Of a stretch of 64,000 bases of DNA, positions 37,100 through 48,505 are shown in pieces. The DNA is from Dactylellina haptotyla (Eukaryota; Ascomycota; Orbiliomycetes; Orbiliales; Orbiliaceae), in assembly GCA_031310005.1 (NCBI GenBank), contig CM062379.1:930001-994000 (forward strand), written 5' to 3'. A program made the position numbers and the translations under genes. Positions within the stretch are counted from its first letter, which is position 1, and each line of letters begins with the position of its first letter. The notes below the pieces were generated by a model, which worked only from the letters and a program-made list of their open reading frames with translations, had not been told where the DNA came from and made no database searches.

Positions 37100-40000
37100 A
37101 GTTGCTCACGGTCTCTTCAGACAACACTATTTCATTTGTTATTTCCCATATCATTGTCTGATTTTCATGAACATCCTTTGGCCATTTCCCTCCGTTGTTT
37201 CTTTTTGCCTTTGGAGTCTGCTGTTTTCAAATCTTCATGCAAGTTTTTGTGTTTTTTGTCTCTCTTTCCATGTTGAGTCGAGACTATTGTGCTCTTTACT
37301 GCCCATGAGTCCTGACGTTCACCATAGAAGGCTAAACTACATCTTTCTTGTTTTTTATTTGAAATTTGCTGAGTCTTTCCGAAAGAGCTTTGGTAGGATA
37401 GACCAAAGGTAGACACTTTCTGGATTCTTGTTGTCGATTCATCTCTGCTATATCTCCCCTCAAAAGCTATGTTTTCGAGTTTCCTGATTATCGGCTTACA
37501 TATTATTGTCATTTGCAGCTTTTGATGCTCATCGTATATAACTCATGTCACGACCTGCTAATTTTTTCCTTGTATCTGCAGCTGAAGTTCACTCTGGTAT
37601 CATCAAGTTAAGTTTCTCGACATATTGCTTATCTGTTATTTTTCTCCATTGTTCTCAACTTTCTTATGTCTATGACCAATTCCCTTACAAACTTTAATTT
37701 CCGAGGCTGGCTTCTTGATTAACCAGACTCCCGGGCGGCATTCTTCTGGCAAAAGCAATCTTTTTCTTTTTTCTCTGTCTTGCGGAGCAATGATTTGAGA
37801 GTTTTCTCTTTTTTGTGGAATTTACTAACAACTAACTCTTACAGCAATATTTCACAGCTCAACAACTAGTCAGGCTCCTCTCAGGTCTACCAGAAAAATC
37901 CTCCCCTTGTTTTACCCCAGTTTCTAGTTTTCTCTTCTGTCTGCCATTTACAATCGGTCTTGCGTTTGTGTTTTGGATACGGGTAAACGGCGTTCTTTGA
38001 ACAGTCTTTTTCATTTATCAAGCTTCATCTTTTCACTCATCCTTCACACAGTTTCTTTTGGGTCTGCTTTTTTCAAGCTTGGGAAATCATATATACGGGT
38101 CTCTTTTGGGTCATTTGCTTTTACACCTGGGTTTTCACACTAATATTCCTGTCATTATCTGACGACTATCATTTTTGTAATACCCTTTTCTCTTTTTTTG
38201 CTCCTGCTGTTGAAGTTTGAGTTTTTCTCACAATATTTTTCACCTACACATGCACACACATACACATTCTTGAAATTGTCAGGACGACTCCTTGACACTA
38301 AAAACACACTCCTAAAAAATATTTGATCGAGAAAGCCGAGAGCTTCATTCCCTGACAAAAAAAAGATATCACATGATGAACCTACAAAGAGACTACACTC
38401 CTTCCCCCACTATTTCCTTTGTCTGAAGTATCCCCGTATTTTTCCTGTGAAGCGCACAATTTTCAAAACCAAAAAAAGAAATTTCCCTCTTGGTGTTGGT
38501 GGAACAGACTGATTCATTATTTTCTTTTGCTATTTTTTTCCCTGTTACATTTCCGAGTTTCTTTCAGAATACATGAGAGTATGGATACTCCTACCCCACT
38601 ATGAATCCGGCGGCTAAAGCTGCTTATTCGCAAAGAAAAAGGATTTTCTGCACGGTGATCTGTGGAGTGTTTCATAGTGTTCTGGAGGAACAAGGAAAAA
38701 AAGGTGGTGATGGTGGTGGTGGTGGTGGAATTTTGATGAGGAGACAGACACCCCTGCCGGTTTAGCTCCCTCTTTTGAAGATATATCTTGAGCCGCACAC
38801 CGTGAGTCATCATGTTTATGCATGATGCTAGTCGGAGTGTGGGTTCGGTGATTTGTTTACGAATGCAGGATGGATGGGGTGGCTTTGGGAGGTTGGGACA
38901 ACTTCATGTATGATAGCGTCGTTAGATAATAGCCAATGCTATCATAACTCTGACCTTCCAATCATTAGACTTCGTGATAGTTGTGTCTATACCTGATGGT
39001 TGTAATAAGTAAGATGTAGTCTAATTTGGCTGATCAGCAAAATATCTTTGAAATATTGCACCATAGAGGGGGTCTTGACTGCGAAAATTCAGCCGAAGTT
39101 CGTGTTCAGAGGAAGCATCAGTGGAATGGTAAACCCTTTTAATACCCGAATTAGTGTATTTGCTGATGAATGACCACGAGAGCACCTTAATTTAGCTACG
39201 GTTACAACAAACTGGTATCATCATGCGTCATCATTTGTGTCTTGGGCTGCCGTAGAGCAGGATCTTGGTTTATCTTTCGACACCAGTTTATTTCATATCA
39301 GGACAATGTGTTGTGGGCCCAAATACCACATTTTCGCCCAAAGCGGTAACTTCTTTGTAAAACCAACTTAGTGAACAATAACTTGGCTCCCGTAAATTAT
39401 TGTAGTGTAACAAGATATATATTGCGATCATGGTTCTGGTTATTCCGAATTGGCCGTTTCGCGGAGCAATGTTCGGAGATCTTCCATCAGTGATTTTACG
39501 CTATACATTGACATACAGACCTCTATCTTAAGCCTGTGGTTGGAGCAACCGCAGTAGCCTCAATTGCTCAATATTAATCGTGATCATGAGATCATTATAA
39601 ATTCTTGACCCCGCAAGAAATGGGTTTTATAAACGGAACTACTTGAAACGCCGTTCCCCCGAGATTTCCATCTCTCCTAGTTAGCCACAGCGCCAATTGC
39701 CTTTCTTTCTCGAATAGATCTAGCCTTCCGAACTTGACACAACTGCCAAGGATGATATTAAGGTCGCGGAAGCACACAAGGTTGGCCCAAGCTTCCGAAA
39801 ATCAGATTCATGGTCCGCATAGAATCTACCCGGAGATCTTGACTCCGAGCTGCAGAAATGGTTCCTGAACACTGAAAAAAGGTACCAAAACCGGGCTAAC
39901 GGAGACCATGGTTTCAGGTTCAACGGTTCCGCGGGCCGCAATAACAATGCACCCACAGATGTGTTGAGACCACTATGTGGCCCTTGCAGCTCTCGTTTCC

Positions 40001-40413
40001 AATTGTTCTGCACCAAATTGGAGCGCCGTGGAGGATGGGGAACGTGGTTTATATCTCGGATCGCAGGTTCCCGGCATATATATAAACTGGTAATATGCTC
40101 AGACCCGGGAGTATATAAACCGCGTATAACAAATGATTTCCTAATGGGAGCACTGCGTCCGTCATTTCAGCGTTAGGGCACCCGATTAAGCCTTCCTCTG
40201 TTCCGTGGCACTTCAGGATCTGGGATCTCAAGAGTCCGATGGGCGGATATGGATCCGAGAATGAATTGGGATCTAACTAGCTCGGATGGCCAATTTACAT
40301 TTATATAAAGCTGGAAGCCTCCAAGCCTCGTGAATAACTTTGTAAGGTATCCTTGGAATTAACTAGTTCAGCCACGGTCGTGTAGTCGGATCGATACGAA
40401 TCAGTTATCAAAA
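37100..40413. other. T-rich then mixed intergenic region
   Basis: From 37.1 to about 38.6 kb the plus strand is strikingly T- and C-rich with many T runs, but no open frame looks like a protein. From 38.6 kb the composition normalises. No repeats or RNA genes recognised. It ends in the promoter of the esterase. Confidence 0.5.
40302..40309 (+). promoter_or_regulatory. TATA box of the CBM1 esterase
   Basis: The sequence TATATAAA lies about 105 bases upstream of the esterase ATG, a normal spacing for inducible secreted-enzyme genes in filamentous fungi. Position and motif are seen; use as the TATA box is inferred. Confidence 0.6.
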
Positions 40414-41956
40414 ATGAAGGGAAACATTTTGGCATCCGCTTTCACCCTCGGGCTCAGCGCTACTGCCGTCAATGCCCAAATCGGTGCATGGGGACAATGT
40501 GGTGGTGTCGCGTACACTGGACAGACTACCTGTGTGTCTGGATATACATGCAAGTACCTTAACGATGTAAGTTTAATCTGAGAAGAATTTCCAATGGCTA
40601 CGGAAACAGCTAACATCAATATTTTGGTAGTACTACTGGCAATGTATTCCCAGTGATCAGGCAGGAACTACTACGACGACGACAAAGACGACGACGACTC
40701 CAACTACTATGAGAACGTCGACTACCTCGTAAGTTGTATCCAAGTGGTATAAGCTATGCGAATACCGATCCTAAACGAACTATAGGTCCCGAACAACCAC
40801 TACCTCGAGCCGTACTACAACTACTTCGTACGTTATAAGTTTTTTAGCTAGAGATATATATACTAGCGGTAGCTAATGGGAGACCCAGGTCTCGTACAAC
40901 CACCACTAGCAGCAGGACGACCACTACATCCAGCAGGACGACAACAACGTCGAGCAAGACGACTACAACCACCACCACCTCGAAGACTGCTACTCCAACC
41001 GGAGGTATCAGATATTGGTTTAGTTTGTAGGTTATCTGCCATTTGATATACTCATGTGGAAACGAAATTTAACAGACATCTTCTATAGCGGTGATTCCTA
41101 CACCCAAACCGGCTTCGACCCCAATGGCATCCAGCCAGCTATCGGAAATGCTCTGGGTAACCCAACATACCCAGGCTGGACCAGCGCCGGTGGCGCCAAC
41201 TGGATTGACGTCGCCACCGTCAAGTACAATAAATCCCTAGTCTTCACCTATAACCTCGCCTACGGTGGTGCCACTATCGACTCCAACCTCGTTGCTCCCT
41301 ATGCCAGCGGCGTCCTCTCCCTCACCGACCAGACCAACCAGTTCCTTACTTACTATGCTAGCGCACCTGCCAGCGCACCTTGGTCGTCATCCAACACCCT
41401 CTTCTCTGTATTCATCGGAATCAACGACATTGCGAACTCTTGGTGGAGATCCGATTGGTTGACCTTCATCGATACCCTCCTCACCGCGGAGTTTGCCCTC
41501 GTAGAGAAGATGTACAATGCCGGTGGCCGCAAGTTCTTAATTTCCAATGTTCCACCAATCGAGCGTACGCCACTCATGTTGGCGGACACCCAAGCTTCCC
41601 GTGACGGTCTTAAGGCTGCCCTTGCCCTGTGGAGCACCAAGTTGCAGACTTACATCTCCAACTTCCAATCTTCTCACTCTGGTGTATGTATACTGTTCAT
41701 TGCTTAAACCCGATTTAAAGTAGCTCAGGACTCGATCAGAACTAACATCTCTAACCCGATACAGACTACCTTCTGGTTCTATGATTCCAACACCGACTAC
41801 AACTACGTCTTGAACAATCCAGCATCGTTCGGTATGAACCCGGACGTTACCCTATACGGATCTGATCCTACCTATGCGTGGAACAATAACTACCACCCAG
41901 GTGTCATCATTCAAGACTACATGGGTAAGAGAGTTGATGCCCTCTTGACCTGGTAA
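40414..41956 (+). CDS. Secreted CBM1-linked SGNH acetyl esterase (CE16-like)
   Basis: Exons 40414-40566, 40631-40728, 40786-40827, 40889-41004, 41076-41683 and 41765-41956 encode 402 residues. A signal peptide (1-21, ending AVNA) precedes a fungal cellulose-binding CBM1 at about 22-59 ([19 protein letters not shown], four Cys, aromatic YYWQC face). A Thr/Ser/Arg linker follows, spread over exons 2-4. The catalytic domain (about 136-402) shows SGNH block [10 protein letters not shown] with the nucleophile Ser, block [12 protein letters not shown], block [13 protein letters not shown] and block V WNNNYHPG with the His. The pattern ([25 protein letters not shown]) is that of CE16 acetyl esterases, which remove acetyl groups from xylan or glucomannan oligomers outside the cell. 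The CBM1 should place it on cellulose. An Asn rather than Asp precedes the catalytic His by three residues; I recall the same in some CE16 relatives. Confidence 0.93.
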
Positions 41957-42721
41957 AAACATAGTAGCTTAGCTAGCTCCCCCTAATTATTTTGTACATA
42001 TGAAGATGCGGGGGGGTGCTATTTACTGGGGTGTTTTATTTCTGTATATATCTCGAGAGATTTGGTCACATGTATATACAATATTTTCTATCTACTGGTT
42101 TCGAAGATCTGATTTGGTCATGTTGTAGGTTTCGCTATAAATATTGGTGACAGGAGGGCTATCATCAAGAAATGTAACCCTTGACACAAATTTCTGTAAA
42201 TTCGTATAAATGAGAAGCAAACTGCTCTATACCTGCGAAAAAGATCGAGTTCTTACTTTATGAAACGATTTATTGTCACACTTGTCACTTTAACACAGCG
42301 CATTTTCTTAATAAGTTTCAGCTAATCATACAGATTTGTCTGTTTCTCGCCGTCCATTCAAAGAGAATATACCTACAGCCTCTTACATATGCAAAAGCAC
42401 TTGTTTCGTAATACCAAATTCGAAAAGATGAAGTCGCAAGTAATTCTACCAGATAATCGTCTATGGCAACCCGCTATCATCCCCAGATATCTACCAATCT
42501 CCCACCTATCTTTCAATTCCATTAACCTTCTCTCTTCTATTCGCCCGTCATCTTCATTCCTGTTACTTCATATCTTCCTTTCTTTCGCCCAAAGCAAAAC
42601 AAAAAAAAGCTCGTCCATTTCCTGCGATTGAAATCCTTGTCCTCTCAGTGCGGATTCATAGCTACATACAAAGTTATCTCAACAACTGATAAATACTATC
42701 AAGTCTATTCGTGAAAACAAA
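41957..42721. other. Intergenic region
   Basis: AT-rich 3' flank of the esterase, then a C/T-rich leader before the next gene. No gene seen. Confidence 0.5.
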
Positions 42722-43996
42722 ATGCCTCCCAAGAAGAGCACCGCTGCAAAGACTCCAACTAGGAAGACTCCAGCTAGAGCTTGCAAGACACCTGTCAAGC
42801 AAGCACTAACTGAAAGTACTCCTGCGAAGAAAACTCCCGTAAAGAAGACTCCCGCAAAGAAGACTCCTGCAAAGAAGACTCCTGCAAATAAGACCCCCGC
42901 GAAGAAGACTCCTGCAAAGAAAACGCCTGTTGTCGAATCGACTCCAGCTAAAAAGACTCCAGTTAAGAAGGCCTCAGTCAAGAAGACTCCTTCAAAGAAA
43001 ACTCCTGCAAAGAAAACTCCTGCAAAGAAGACACCATCCAAGAAGGCTCTCTCTCAAGCCGCTGCGAAGAAAGCTAAAGAAGAGGAATATGAAGAAGAGG
43101 TAGAAGCAGAGGAGGAGGAGGAAGAGACCGAAGAGGAGGTCGAAGAAGAAGAAGAGGAAGAAGAGGATCCTCAAGAAAAAATGGTTGGCAAGCAGCGTGC
43201 AGGTGTTAGGATGATAGTTGGGGAACGTAGAAAGGTTATCGGTGCTCCAGATTCAGACGAGGAAGATGTAGAGATGGAGGACCAGGAAGAAGAAGAAGAG
43301 ACTGACGATGAAGATGAAATAATGGAAGATTATGAAGTGGAAGATTATGATGAAGAAGATAATGAGGAACAGGAAGAGGAAGAACAAGAGGAATCCGACG
43401 AAGAAGAGCCGCCAGCTAAAGCTCGAAAAGTCGAGGGTATGGTTGGTCGTGCGAAGGGACTCAGAGGCGCAACTGGTAAGATACCTCCGCTCACAATAGC
43501 CCTTTCCTCAAGGAAGGCTCAAAGAAAATTGACATCTGCTTTCCTCGGTCCGATAGGAAATGGCAAGACCTTGAAGCGAAAGATTGAATCCGATGACGAA
43601 GAGGAGGAAGAAGAAAAGGTAGTCAAGAAGTCGAAGAACTCAAAGAAGACAAAGGCAAAGGAGTCCCACAAGGAAGAAGAAGATGACGTTCAAACGGGAG
43701 GAACCGATGACGACGATCAAGCAGACGCGGTGAAGCCCAAGAGTAAGACAAGCTCCAAGGCAAGCTCCAAGGCCGGAAGCGCAAAAGCCGCAAAATCAAA
43801 GTCGAAGTCAAAGTCAAAGTCCACCAGCCTACCAAAAGGTAAAGCGAAGAACGCCACTAAGGCCCGAGGCCCGAAGACTGCTCGCCGTAAAGAACACGAG
43901 CTTTTACAAGAGGAATTGAAATCACTCAGCAAAAGGAAGTATTTCGGTCGTTTTCCTCAACGGGGGACATTGCGAAGTGGAAGGGTATATGGCTAA
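42722..43996 (+). CDS. Lys-rich/acidic nuclear protein with H1-tail-like repeats
   Basis: A single exon of 424 residues, start context AAAATGCC. Residues about 5-110 are a run of KTPAKKTP-type repeats (more than a dozen), like the lysine-rich tails of linker histones and containing many TPxK sites typical of CDK targets. Residues about 120-235 form a very acidic tract of Glu and Asp runs broken by one conserved-looking segment (VGKQRAGVRMIVGERRKVIG). A second segment (GKIPPLTIALSSRKAQRKLT) and a Lys/Ser tail (KSKSKSKS) follow, ending in a Lys/Arg-rich, more ordered stretch (HELLQEELKSLSKRKYFGRF). No winged-helix H1 globular domain is visible, so it is not a canonical linker histone. A chromatin or nucleolar role is inferred from composition alone. 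Confidence 0.78.
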   Translation: MPPKKSTAAKTPTRKTPARACKTPVKQALTESTPAKKTPVKKTPAKKTPAKKTPANKTPAKKTPAKKTPVVESTPAKKTPVKKASVKKTPSKKTPAKKTPAKKTPSKKALSQAAAKKAKEEEYEEEVEAEEEEEETEEEVEEEEEEEEDPQEKMVGKQRAGVRMIVGERRKVIGAPDSDEEDVEMEDQEEEEETDDEDEIMEDYEVEDYDEEDNEEQEEEEQEESDEEEPPAKARKVEGMVGRAKGLRGATGKIPPLTIALSSRKAQRKLTSAFLGPIGNGKTLKRKIESDDEEEEEEKVVKKSKNSKKTKAKESHKEEEDDVQTGGTDDDDQADAVKPKSKTSSKASSKAGSAKAAKSKSKSKSKSTSLPKGKAKNATKARGPKTARRKEHELLQEELKSLSKRKYFGRFPQRGTLRSGRVYG

Positions 43997-44122
43997 GCCA
44001 ACCCGGAGAGGTTCATGAACTGATGTCTTACGAAGAAGCCTAAAAGGCATCGCCTCGATCCCTAACCAAAGAGCCCCTGCCTTTAAATTTTCTCCTTTTC
44101 TTTTTTTCTCACAATTATCGTT

Positions 44123-44761
44123 TTAAGCTGTCGGTTTCTCATCGACGACAGTTCCTTCACGGATTTTCGACTTCAGCCAGTCGATGACAAACTCTGCGTC
44201 CTCGTCAAAATTATCTTTATCCTTTTTGTCGGGAGAACCGCCGTTGCTATTGTCCCCATCTTCGCCCATCTGGCCGAACAACCAAGCCTCCTTGAGAGCG
44301 CGCGTGAGAGTTAACAGGTCCTCGACAGTTTTGATCTAAACGGAAGAAATATCAACGAGGAGATATTAGATAACATGTTTCAGAAATGTATGACAGAATT
44401 GAAATGCAAGAGATAAATCAAGTGTTCTATAAGTTTAAGAAATAGAGAAACGAACCATCGAGGCAGTGTGGACTTGGATCTGATGAGCTTGTGTGGCAGC
44501 CATGGTGAGGTCCTGGTTTTGTTCCTGAAGAACCAGACATGTAAGTGGATTTGATCGAGGAGATGTAGAGAAGGACTGTATGAGAAATACCGTAGCTAGC
44601 TCAATGATATTCTGAAATCTAAGAAGAAGATTGGTCTGATAGCCATTGAGCTCTGCACAGATCCTATATGTCAGTTGAGTCAGTCTTTATATGAAGGTAC
44701 GCCACATACTGGAAAGCGCGGTGGTCTGCTGCGACGGCGCGGTATATGTTGGATTCTCCAT
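44123..44761 (-). CDS. med22: Mediator complex subunit 22 (Srb6)
   Basis: Minus-strand exons 44761-44710, 44652-44591, 44524-44456 and 44335-44123 give 131 residues, the usual size of Med22. The core reads LNGYQTNLLLRFQNIIELAT, then AATQAHQIQVHTASMIKTVE, then DLLTLTRALKEAWLFGQMGE, the long helices of the Med22/Surf5 family that form part of the Mediator head and contact Med11/Med17. The acceptor of exon 2 was placed at 44654-44653, since the alternative nearer the donor gives a frame unlike the family. The C-terminus (FDEDAEFVIDWLKSKIREG) is acidic. It ends 127 bases from the convergent H1-tail-like gene and starts 277 bases from the divergent pinin-like gene. Confidence 0.88.
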
Positions 44762-45038
44762 GTCGAAAACTGCCCCTGCGAGACCCGAGTATATCACTCG
44801 GCAGCTCTCAGAAAATGGCGTATATGCCCCTCCGTAATATAATAAAAGGTATTCCTGTGGCGCGGTAGTCGAGCTGTGAGGAAGAAGAAGGGAAGATGGT
44901 AGTTTGGTGGTGGTGGTCAAGTCAAACCAACTCGGCTGGCAGCGCTTCAACGCCAACCCTCCAAACCCAGTCGACGACCATCTCCCAGCTTCGACGACCC
45001 ACTTTCCCTCCGCTCTCCCACCATTCCTCCCCCCCGCC
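44762..45038. promoter_or_regulatory. Divergent promoter between med22 and the pinin-like gene
   Basis: A 277-bp gap between two opposite start codons, so both promoters must lie here or overlap the genes. No TATA box is evident. Shared control is possible but not shown. Confidence 0.6.
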
Positions 45039-46091
45039 ATGTCTGCTGATGCTCCAATGTAAGCTTCCCCGACCCTCTCCGTCTGCTGGCTGCTGTATTC
45101 CTCCTCATTCTACGTAAAGAGTATTCGGTTATACTAACCAGCGTCTTTCGATCTTCAGAATCGCGTCGGCCGTCGTCATCCCGCCCAACGCGACGCAACC
45201 GTCACCTCCACACCGCCTCAAGCGCCGCGAATCGTCCGACCCGACAAACGCACCAGAAGACACCGGCGAAGCACCCGCGAAACGAACGCGGCTGGGGCCC
45301 GCAAGGTCTATTCAGGATGAGAAGTCGCGGAGCCAGCGCCTGTTCGGGTCGATACTCGGGAATCTCGGCCGAGTGTCGCAGGACAACCGGACGAAGAAGC
45401 GGTTGGAGGTCGAAGCTAAGATGCAGGAGAAGATGAAGGCGCAGCAGGAGGAAGAGAAGGCGGATATAAGGCGGAACAGAGAGGTGAAGGAGGAAGAGAG
45501 GAAGATGTTTGCCAGTCATGCTGTGAGTTTCACACCAAATTTCAGCGGAATGCGTTACGATGGATGAATGGGCATGCTGATATAAAAGCTATGAAACAGG
45601 CGCAAATACGACGACGGAACGAAAGTCATATGGCGAACTTTCTAGTTACCAGGTCGAAACCAAAGATTGTACGTTTTTATTAATCAATCGACGAGAAACT
45701 CGACTGACTCAGTTGACCTATATAGTATTACCGTCCGTGGAAGCTCCTCCGCTCGCAGGAGATCCTCATCGAGAAACAGAAGGAAATGGCGGCCCGCAAC
45801 AGATCACCCTCACCTTTACCCACCGACAGACAGCGCTCATCATACGCCGACGACTCGCTAGACCCCATCTCACCCACCATCTCCCGCGAAACACGGGATA
45901 ACAGATCCTACGAAGAACCCTCCAAAGATGATGCAGAAATGCACGAAGACACGACCACGACCTATAAAGACTCCCCCTCCCCCTCAGATTTACGACAGGA
46001 TACCAATCACGATGAAGAAAAGGTCAGGGAATCCTCTCCTGTTGCCGATACGCGCCATGGAGACGAAGAAGAAGAGATGGTGGAGTATTGA
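45039..46091 (+). CDS. Pinin/SDK/MemA-domain protein
   Basis: Exons 45039-45058, 45159-45522, 45600-45668 and 45726-46091 encode 272 residues. The first coding exon is only 20 bases. The pinin/SDK/memA domain spans about residues 55-165: RSQRLFGSILGNLGRVSQD, a long charged helix (RLEVEAKMQEKMKAQQEEEK), HAAQIRRRNESHMANFLVT, and KPKIYYRPWKLLRSQEILIE. In animals pinin is a nuclear protein tied to the exon-junction and splicing machinery, and fungal members are presumed to share that. The C-terminal 100 residues are Ser/Asp/Glu-rich and disordered. It is divergent from med22 and convergent with the AsnRS gene. Confidence 0.9.
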
Positions 46092-46591
46092 TTTTGAGTA
46101 TTTTCAGATTACAAATTCTAACGAATTTTTTTTTTACAATTCCACCTTTTATCACACGAGGCTCTCCTCTACCTGCCTCTCCGGATTCTTTTTTTATATC
46201 ACCTCAATCTTCAGAAGGACAACTGAGCTTATTAATTATTTGTGGAAACCTTGCTTTTTGGTATGAGGGGCGTTTTTATGCGGTAGTGGTTTTCAATACC
46301 TTATCCTTGGACAGAACATCTTTACAAAAAAAAAACATTGTACTTATACGCAGACCCTTAATGACACCATTATTAAATGTTGGGATATCCCCAACATTAT
46401 CTACATGAGCTCTTATTCTCAATTCACGATGATCGAGTTTGGTAATAGTAATCACTGAAGTCAAACGACGAGAAATAGTCTATATGCATTCGTGAACTCG
46501 TAAAAGGAAAATGATATCTCAAATCCACCACTTCGACTCTCCCCACATCGATCCTCAATAATATTGACTTTCTCAAACAAAAACAATACAT
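46092..46591. other. Convergent 3' intergenic region
   Basis: About 500 bases between the stop codons of the pinin-like gene and the AsnRS gene; AT-rich with a run of A and T, consistent with two 3' UTRs. Nothing else seen. Confidence 0.6.
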
Positions 46592-48505
46592 CTATGGTGT
46601 ACATCTGCCAACGTATCTCGGGTACAAGCAACACTCCCTCACCGTCCATCGCTCGCACAGCCACGCCAGGAATCTCTCCAAGCCCAATCCGTACCCGCCG
46701 TGCGGGCAGGTTCCGTACTTCCTCTGATCGGTGAACCAGTAGTAAGGCGCGGGATCGATCCCCTCCCGAGCATATCCGCCCATGAGTTCCGTCAAGTCGT
46801 CCATACGCATCGACCCGCCGACGATTTCACCGACACCAGGCATCAGGACACTACAAAAACACATTTATTAGAATATATGCTGCGGACTAAATAAAGGCAG
46901 GGAATAATAGGGGGAAGCATACTCAACACTCTCGGTAACTCTAGGGTCACTCTCATCCTTCTTCATATAGAACGCCTTGATCTCGACGGGGAAGTGTGTG
47001 AGGAAGATAGGTCGTCCAATTATATCTGTCATCTTCCTCTCGGCTGCCTCGGCGATATCATCACCAAAAACGTGGTCCTTGTCTTCGTCCGTCTTGATAT
47101 CGTGCTCGTTCAACCACTTGATCGCATCTTCGTACTTGAGGCGCATGAAGGGCCGTTCGGGAACCTTGAAGTCCGGGTTGAGCTGCTTGATGATGTCCTT
47201 GCACTGCGGGTCGGCGAGGACGTAGTCGAGCACGCGGCTGATCATCTCTTCGAGATGGGTGAGCAGGTCGTCAAAGGTGATGAAGGCGAGTTCGCCCTCG
47301 ATGTGCGTGTATTCGGATAAATGTCGGCGGGTGACGCTGCGTTCGGCGCGGAAACTCTCCTGGACGCAAAAGACGTCGCCGAGGGCTGGGAGACAGGTTT
47401 CCAGGTATAGTTGAGAGGATTGTGTAAGGTACGCCTTTTCGCCGTAGTAGTTGAATTCGAAGAGGGTGGACCCGCCCTCGACTTGGGTTTGCACCATGCA
47501 GGGCGGGGTGACTTCGAGGAGACCTAAGTCTTCGAAGGACTTGCGGAAGGCGCGGAGGACGCCAGCGCGGACTTTTAAGACGCCTGAGGCTTGCTCGCCA
47601 CGGAGGACTAAATGGCGCTGGTCGAGCTTGAGTTGCTGCTCGGCGTCAGGAGCGACAATGGTTCCAATGGCTTGTTCACCACCGGGTGCCTTGCCAACGA
47701 CGGTGTAGAAGTCAGCGGTGAGCTCGTGGCCGTCCGGTGCAGTCTTGCCCTCTGGAAGCTCGTTGATGATACCGTAGATGGTGATCGAGGTTTCCTCGAT
47801 GAACTGGAGCGCATCGAGGGTCTTGATGAGGTCGCCCTCGAGGACACACTGTAGGTATCCGGTTCCGTCACGGAGAACGATAAAGATCATGTGCGCCTGG
47901 ACTCTGAGACGGTGGATCCATCCGGAAACCTTGACACGAGTACCACGGCTCTGGACAGAGTTTTTGATCTTGATAAGTTTAGCAGCAGGGAGGCTCTCGT
48001 CCTCTTTCAGGACGAACGAAGCAGCAGCTTCCAGCTTGAGCTTCTCCTTCTCTGCTCGGTCCGCAGCGTCCTTCTCACGCTGGGCCGAGGAGGCAGCGTT
48101 CTTGGCGGCCTTGCGGACATTGGCTTCATGGAGCTTCTTTGCCTTCTTGAGAGCGGTGGCAGCGGCGGGTTTGTATTCTAATGAAGGCTCTTCGGCTGGT
48201 GGGATGACGGTCTTGGACTTGCGGGTGTGGAAGGTGGTGGTGGGGGGAGGGAGGAGGGACAATGCGTAGAGGAGGGTCTTGTAGGGGGTCTCCGAGGAGT
48301 TTGGATGTTCGGTAGAGTCGACACCGCCGTCTTCGTCAATATAGACTACAGAGATTTATATCAAAATATGTGAGCAGGTGGTGACAATCGACGATGGTGG
48401 GGCTGGCAGGCTGGGCATGGCGGGGCAAGTAGATTTCATACTGATCTCTGGGTGCGACATTGACAGGCCCTCGACGGCCGAAGCTACGGCCTGGACGTCA
48501 GCCAT
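46592..48505 (-). CDS. DED81: Cytosolic asparaginyl-tRNA synthetase
   Basis: Minus-strand exons 48505-48442, 48345-46923 and 46850-46592 give 581 residues. The start [17 protein letters not shown] lies in a short first exon. A Lys/Ala-rich appended helix (about residues 75-130, [17 protein letters not shown]) is the eukaryote-type N-terminal extension. The OB-fold anticodon-binding domain follows ([20 protein letters not shown]). The class II catalytic domain shows motif 2 ([19 protein letters not shown]) and motif 3 ([17 protein letters not shown]), plus [14 protein letters not shown] and the AsnRS-type [15 protein letters not shown] across the last intron. The enzyme charges tRNA-Asn. No mitochondrial targeting sequence is evident, so the cytosolic form. 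All expected catalytic motifs are present. Confidence 0.96.

Noticed and set aside
41870-41905. Asn instead of Asp three residues before the catalytic His of the SGNH esterase
   Set aside because: At first sight a broken triad, but I recall Asn at this place in other CE16 relatives, so it is more likely a family feature than loss of activity.
42679-43041. Minus-strand frame with regular FFAGVFFAGV repeats, looking like a membrane repeat protein
   Set aside because: It is the antisense reading of the KTPAKKTP repeat of the plus-strand gene; the periodicity comes from that repeat.
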